Below, one piece after another: positions 29,439-33,224 of a stretch of DNA of 33,224 nucleotides. The number at the start of each line of letters is the position of its first letter. Position 1 is the first letter of the stretch. The position numbers and the translations under genes are program-made. The stretch lies in the NCBI GenBank assembly GCA_013812505.1, contig JACCTH010000015.1:1-33224 (forward strand). Reading direction: 5' to 3'. A model generated the notes under the pieces. That model had not been told where the DNA came from, made no database searches, and saw nothing but the letters and a program-made list of their open reading frames with translations. This DNA comes from Acidimicrobiia bacterium. GTDB taxonomy: Bacteria; Actinomycetota; Acidimicrobiia; Spongiisociales; ZC4RG35.

Positions 29439-30132
29439 TCAGGAGCTGGGCTTGACATGGCGGTATCCCTGCCGAGCGTACGCTGGGTGCCATACGCGCC
29501 ACACCAGCCCGACGACGAGAGCGAGACCCACCGCGGCGAGGTACCAGATGTTGTCTTTGGACTGGCGTTCAGCTGGCGCTGTGACGGCGGATATCTCAGA
29601 AGCAGGTGCCTCACCAAACGACGAGGCCTCAGCGATGGGCACACCCAACTCGGCCAACGTGTCCCGCAGCCCGTTGGGCGCTGCGAACCAGCCGATAACC
29701 CCGGATCCCCAACCCTCGAGGCCTTCTTGGGCGGGGGTATGGATAACTGGGCCGTTCTGGGCTTCCAGATAGATCAGCTGACGGATTGTGCGCTCACCCA
29801 CGCTTTCACCTGGAGGGCCGGAGTTGATCCAGGTCAACGTATAGGCGGGCCCCAGCTCACCCGTCGGCTCCTCTAGCGGCAATGGATGATCGCCGGTTGC
29901 GTACCAGATCCCGGTCTGTTCCATGAGCTGGCTCACCAGGTCGGAATCGGCGGTGTCCATCAGCTCGATCGGTCGGGTCGATCCCAGGGCCGGTAACGGT
30001 GGCAGACTGGGGACCCTTCGCAACCGCAGGCTCACTGATTCCGACCACGAGCATTGCGACGATTGCTACGCCCACCACGACCATCACACGGGGCCTGCCC
30101 GCGGTGCTACTCCTCGATGGCATCGGCTCCAC
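29439..30132 (-). pseudogene. Unknown exported protein, second copy, frameshifted
   Basis: Paralogue of 13711-14403. The N-terminal part (30132 to about 29980) reads PSRSSTAGRPRVMVVVGVAI then loses homology; the rest (to 29439) in another frame reads IELMDTADSDLVSQLMEQTG, TLTWINSGPPGESVGERTIR, GWFAAPNGLRDTLAELGVP and the C-terminal span NIWYLAAVGLALVVGLVW. Aligned to copy 1, there is one extra G in CGGGT at 29974-29977. Repairing it gives a 230-residue protein with the same signal/anchor and span. The high similarity outside the lesion suggests recent inactivation or a sequencing error. Confidence 0.82.
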
Positions 30133-30400
30133 GTCCTTTCCAGGCGAGACTCAATCACCTCTTACTACACCGCCCACACGGTTCAGGTTCCCCTAGGGAT
30201 GGCTGCACGGCCGAATAGCCGCAAAGGGCGAGCAAGACCTGCGGCATTGGTTGCTTGGGTCGCGGGATGATCTCGACCGGACTGGGTGAGCCGCGGCCCC
30301 AATGAGCTCGCGCCCCGTTCTAAGAGAGTGAGGAGTCCCTCTTCGAATCTGTACTCCCACCGCGTTGCAGCACTTCGTAACCGAGCGCCGAAGTGCCGAG

Positions 30401-30628
30401 CGGGGCCCTTTCTCATAGGGATCGTTTTCGAGCAGATCAGATGGTCGATAGGACACGTCGAAGCAGGATCCAGGAGGAGGCCGGCTCTGGTCGGCATTGA
30501 TCGCCGGTCGCGCATCGTGGTGCACGTGGTTCGGCGTCGCCGCTCATTCATCGAGCTCGACGCTCTCGACTAGTACATCTTGGGATGATCACCCAACATC
30601 GGAAGCCCGGGAAGCTCGTCCGGTGTCT
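30401..30628. other. Intergenic region, no gene seen
   Basis: About 230 bases between the duplicated segment and the end of the kelch-like gene. Frames across it are Arg-rich shadows without family features. Confidence 0.4.
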
Positions 30629-31807
30629 TCACCCTGTCAGCTCTGGTTTGAAGACGAGTGGTCCGGTGGTCTGGAAGCCGCCGCTGATGTAGAGCTGGCC
30701 GTGGATCCAGACCATGGCGTGGCGGTCTCGCTCCGCTCCCTCGGGTGCAGGTGGCAATGCAAACCATTGGCCTGTCTCAGGGTGATATGCGGCTCCATTT
30801 CCGAATTCGACCTCATCACCAAGCGTGCTCCCACCCCACAGCACGAAATACTGCCCTTGTCCAACTTGCCGTGGCATAGCGTCTAGGAGCAAGTGGAGCA
30901 TTAGTGAGGGCACGCCACGAATCTGTGGCTGAGTTATAGGCGGCAACGGTGGGACCGGCCTCTGGTGACGCGGTCCCGGCGTAAACCAGCATTTCGTTGC
31001 CCGTCCACACCGCTTGAGGGTGAACCCCAGTCGCCAACGGGCTTCCGGCAAGTTCCCGCCAGCGATCCCTAGCAGGGTCGTAGCCGACACCGTCGTTGAG
31101 GATGCCCTCGCCAATGTCGTCGCATTGGCCGATGGAGGCATCGCATCCTCCCCAAACGACAAGGTCGCTTCCGGTCAGGCCGTAACCTCGAATGATCGTA
31201 TTGGACCCGGTGGCAACGAGATCGAGGACCATTCGTCAGTTGTTGGATTGAAAGCAAGGCCCTCTCGATAGATGAGCATCTCAGTGCCGCTCCACGTGGC
31301 CGGTCCTGTGATGGCGTCGTCTCACGCATCCAGCCGTCGAGGCGGATCAGGAAGCGGACGCCACGAGTCTTCGGCGGGGTTGTAGGCAGCGCGGATCCGT
31401 TTGATCCCAGGACCGTTGTTCCCGCCCACGACCAGAAGCTCATCGCCGGTCCACACCATGGCGGCGTTCGCCCTCCACTCCAACCCGCTAGAGGCAATCC
31501 GAGTCGCCGTCCCGGTGACGGGGTCATACCGTTCGCCTGCGACAGTCGTTCCACGGTTCTGCTCAAAGACAACCAAGACCTCGTCGTGTGCGACGAACAA
31601 CCTGGGAAGTAACTCGCTCCGACCAAGCGTGGTATCCGGCTGAAACCATGACCCCGCCCAGATGGAGGAGGGTTCCCCAAACGGATCACCACCTTTGGAC
31701 GTGCCAGACATCGGCACATCCGTCACGACCTGTGTCATGGGCGACGACCCGGGCTCACACGCCGCGGCCAGCACCGCAGCTGCCACCACAATCAGCATCC
31801 TCCGCAT
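30629..31807 (-). pseudogene. Kelch/galactose-oxidase-like lipoprotein, three lesions
   Basis: Start ATG 31807 with AGGAG 5 bases upstream; signal MRRMLIVVAAAVLAAAC with lipobox. Kelch-like repeats follow: GERYDPVTGTATRI, MVWTGDELLVVGGN, AYNPAEDSWRPLPDPP, TWSGTEMLIY, GLTGSDLVVWGGCD, GYDPARDRWRELAGSP, VWTGNEMLVYAGT, AYNSATDSWRALTNAP, QYFVLWGGS, AYHPETGQWFALPPAP and MVWIHGQLYISGG. These lie in different frames: an in-frame TGA at 31322-31324, a frame change at about 31190-31215, and one extra base in GGG at 30854-30856. Joined, they make one protein of about 390 residues with a beta-propeller of several blades. Known use: binding of glycans or proteins outside the cell. As read, it cannot be made whole. 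Confidence 0.75.
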
Positions 31808-31895
31808 GTGTTCTCCTTGGCAAAGCATTCGGGCGGATCGGATGAGCTGGGGTGCATTGCGATGAGTCTGGTCGGCTCAGATCATGCGGTGAGGG

Positions 31896-33125
31896 TCAGA
31901 AACTAAAGGTGCAAATACCGCTGGTCTGGCCTCGGGGAACGGGGCATGTATCTGATGAGGGTTCATCTCCGAGGTAGACGTCAGCCAGGTCGCTGTCGGC
32001 GACGACCGGGGTCAAGGCTCCTCCGAAGGGCAAAACGACGGCAGTGAGGTCCGGGTCGGAGAGCTGGTATCGCCAGATGACCGTGTGGGTCTGGCTGTAC
32101 GAGTAGGAGGAGGCGAACAGCTGGGTTCCGTCGGGTGCCCAGGCGAGGTAATCGATGGTGGTGTCTGGGTCGGAGATCACGCTTCCTCTCCCGGACTGAA
32201 GGTCGACGATCCATACCGCCTCACCTTCCGATGAACCATTTCCGCCGACCATGGCAGCCAGATATCGCCCGTCGGGCGAGAAGCGGGCAAAGTATTGACC
32301 CACGAACCTTGCATACCCCTCGGGCGGAACGAACTCTTCGGAAGTAAGAGTCGAGGTGTCCGTCACCATTAGCCGTAAACACAGCCCGGGACACCAAGCC
32401 AGATACGCACCCCGCACGTCGGAGACAACACCCGGCCCGCCTTCCTCGAGAGGTGTGACCTTCCCGGTCGAGGCGTCCCACAGGTCGAGCCGGTTCCCAA
32501 CCTCGAGGACCAGGCCACCCATGAAGCCCATTGCTGGGTAGCCGTCTCCCAGCAATGCGACAGGTTCAGTTATCCGTTCCCCGGAGACATTGACCTGCCA
32601 GACCTCGGGTTGGCCACCGCCGATTCTGCCGGCTGGGTAGTCGATCATCCACACCCGTTCCGGCTCGGCTGCCGGAACGAAGATTGTTGCCAGGCCCAGC
32701 GATGTCGGTTGCCGACTGGCGAGATCGACTGCGTAGATGTCAGACCAGCCCACTACCAGGCTGTCCCCGACTCGGATCATGCTGAAGGGTTCGTCGCCAG
32801 CCCGCTGACCCTCGACCACACTCCGCCCGGCCAGACGCCGATCCGGGTCCACCGCGGTAACGCCGTCGAGGCCGTCGTCGAACAGAAGCAGCGTTCCGGT
32901 CTTGTCATCGAAGATCGGACCCTCGGCCGGCAGAGACAATGTCGTGACCGTGGCCGCGGTCGCCATCGTAGAAGACGTTGACGCGGTCGTAGGCAATGAC
33001 GTTTGAGTCACCGGTGTCGTCGTCTGAGGTCCGACCGTGGACACCGGTGCGTCGACGCCCGAGGCGGTGCACGCTCCGGCGAGCACCAGCAACAAGAGGA
33101 GTCGACCCACCCAATGTGTGGACAT
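31896..33125 (-). CDS. Lipoprotein with beta-propeller-like (WD40/PD40-type) domain
   Basis: 409 residues from ATG 33125; the frame opens to 33176 but the signal peptide starts here (STHWVGRLLLLLVLAGAC, lipobox LAGAC). After a long Ser/Thr-rich linker (STVGPQTTTPVTQTSLPTTA) come repeated blade-like units: DDKTGTLLLFDDGLDGVTAVD, GDSLVVGWSDIYAVDLASRQ, LEVGNRLDLWDASTGKVTPL, and ARFSPDGRYLAAMVGG and LAWAPDGTQLFASSYSYSQ. The last two (FSPDGRYLA, WAPDGTQL) are TolB/PD40-type signatures. Two Cys pairs (AWCPGLCLRL and DTCPVPRGQTSGIC) may form disulfides. A surface propeller protein; ligand unknown. Same orientation as the kelch-like gene downstream. Confidence 0.82.
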   Translation of the reverse strand: MSTHWVGRLLLLLVLAGACTASGVDAPVSTVGPQTTTPVTQTSLPTTASTSSTMATAATVTTLSLPAEGPIFDDKTGTLLLFDDGLDGVTAVDPDRRLAGRSVVEGQRAGDEPFSMIRVGDSLVVGWSDIYAVDLASRQPTSLGLATIFVPAAEPERVWMIDYPAGRIGGGQPEVWQVNVSGERITEPVALLGDGYPAMGFMGGLVLEVGNRLDLWDASTGKVTPLEEGGPGVVSDVRGAYLAWCPGLCLRLMVTDTSTLTSEEFVPPEGYARFVGQYFARFSPDGRYLAAMVGGNGSSEGEAVWIVDLQSGRGSVISDPDTTIDYLAWAPDGTQLFASSYSYSQTHTVIWRYQLSDPDLTAVVLPFGGALTPVVADSDLADVYLGDEPSSDTCPVPRGQTSGICTFSF

Positions 33126-33224
33126 TTCCACGATTAGACGATCCGACGGGCTCCGAAGTTCATCAGCGCATAACACTACGATCCGATCAGTCGCTCCGAG
33201 CCCAGTCTCCGCACAGAACCGGCA
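33126..33224. other. Window end, no gene seen
   Basis: About 100 bases upstream of the lipoprotein gene; likely holds its promoter. Nothing specific could be identified. Confidence 0.3.

Larger units (their letters stand above)
29375..30400. repeat. About 1 kb segment duplication, copy 2
   Basis: Partner of 13648-14670, same orientation, 15.7 kb apart. The conserved block includes the dispersed repeat, the minus-strand membrane protein gene (frameshifted here) and its upstream region past 30300. Confidence 0.85.

Noticed and set aside
30183..30886. Minus-strand frame at 30183-30551 and plus-strand frame at 30497-30886
   Set aside because: No domain, no ribosome binding site, and the second is antisense to the kelch-like gene.
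1..33224. CRISPR array
   Set aside because: No regularly spaced identical repeats; the dispersed repeats are diverged and kilobases apart.

Overview
The window is a 33.2 kb high-GC stretch with actinobacterial features: GTG and TTG starts, 4-base stop/start overlaps, Thr-rich lipoproteins and a MoxR/DUF58 pair. I infer an uncultured Actinomycetota, plausibly Acidimicrobiia; no rRNA or marker gene here proves this. No complete tRNA, rRNA or CRISPR array was found.

Layout. Positions 1-3.5 kb hold the C-terminal part of a secreted sulfatase, convergent with a MoxR-DUF58 operon. Between 3.6 and 12.6 kb is a mosaic island. It has a VapC toxin whose antitoxin looks destroyed next to a 50-base palindrome, a SAM methyltransferase between two diverged IS-end-like repeats, and a tightly coupled five-gene operon (three GT2 glycosyltransferases, one carrying two GT2 domains, plus Wzm-like permease and Wzt-like ATPase). 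That operon probably makes and exports a surface polysaccharide. Four copies of the 3' half of a tRNA-Arg gene, all on the minus strand, punctuate this region. Two sit inside a direct repeat of about 120 bases that brackets the operon, which is the expected signature of repeated site-specific integration at a tRNA-Arg 3' end.

From 12.6 to 20 kb lie small exported proteins, an unknown membrane protein, an ECF sigma factor with a membrane partner, a VOC protein, a shikimate-kinase-like ATPase, and a Nudix/tyrosine-phosphatase pair. From 20 to 24.3 kb genes are broken or fused: an alpha/beta hydrolase missing its 3' end runs into an epimerase missing its 5' end, then DUF1206, a truncated CPBP-type protein and a frameshifted membrane protein. 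From 24.5 to 28.3 kb are a VOC protein, a divergent pair (leader-less ligand-binding protein and double-domain SagB-like nitroreductase), an IS110 remnant and a stand-alone Lrp/AsnC ligand-binding domain. From 28.4 kb to the end there are an integrase remnant, a SnoaL-like gene with two in-frame stops, a second copy of a 1 kb segment first seen at 13.65 kb, a broken kelch-like lipoprotein and a beta-propeller-like lipoprotein.

Two window-wide patterns stand out. A family of roughly 50-base repeats occurs between genes, always in the same orientation. At least five genes are each broken by what looks like one extra base in a short base run, so either active gene decay or uncorrected sequencing indels must be considered before any gene is called dead.
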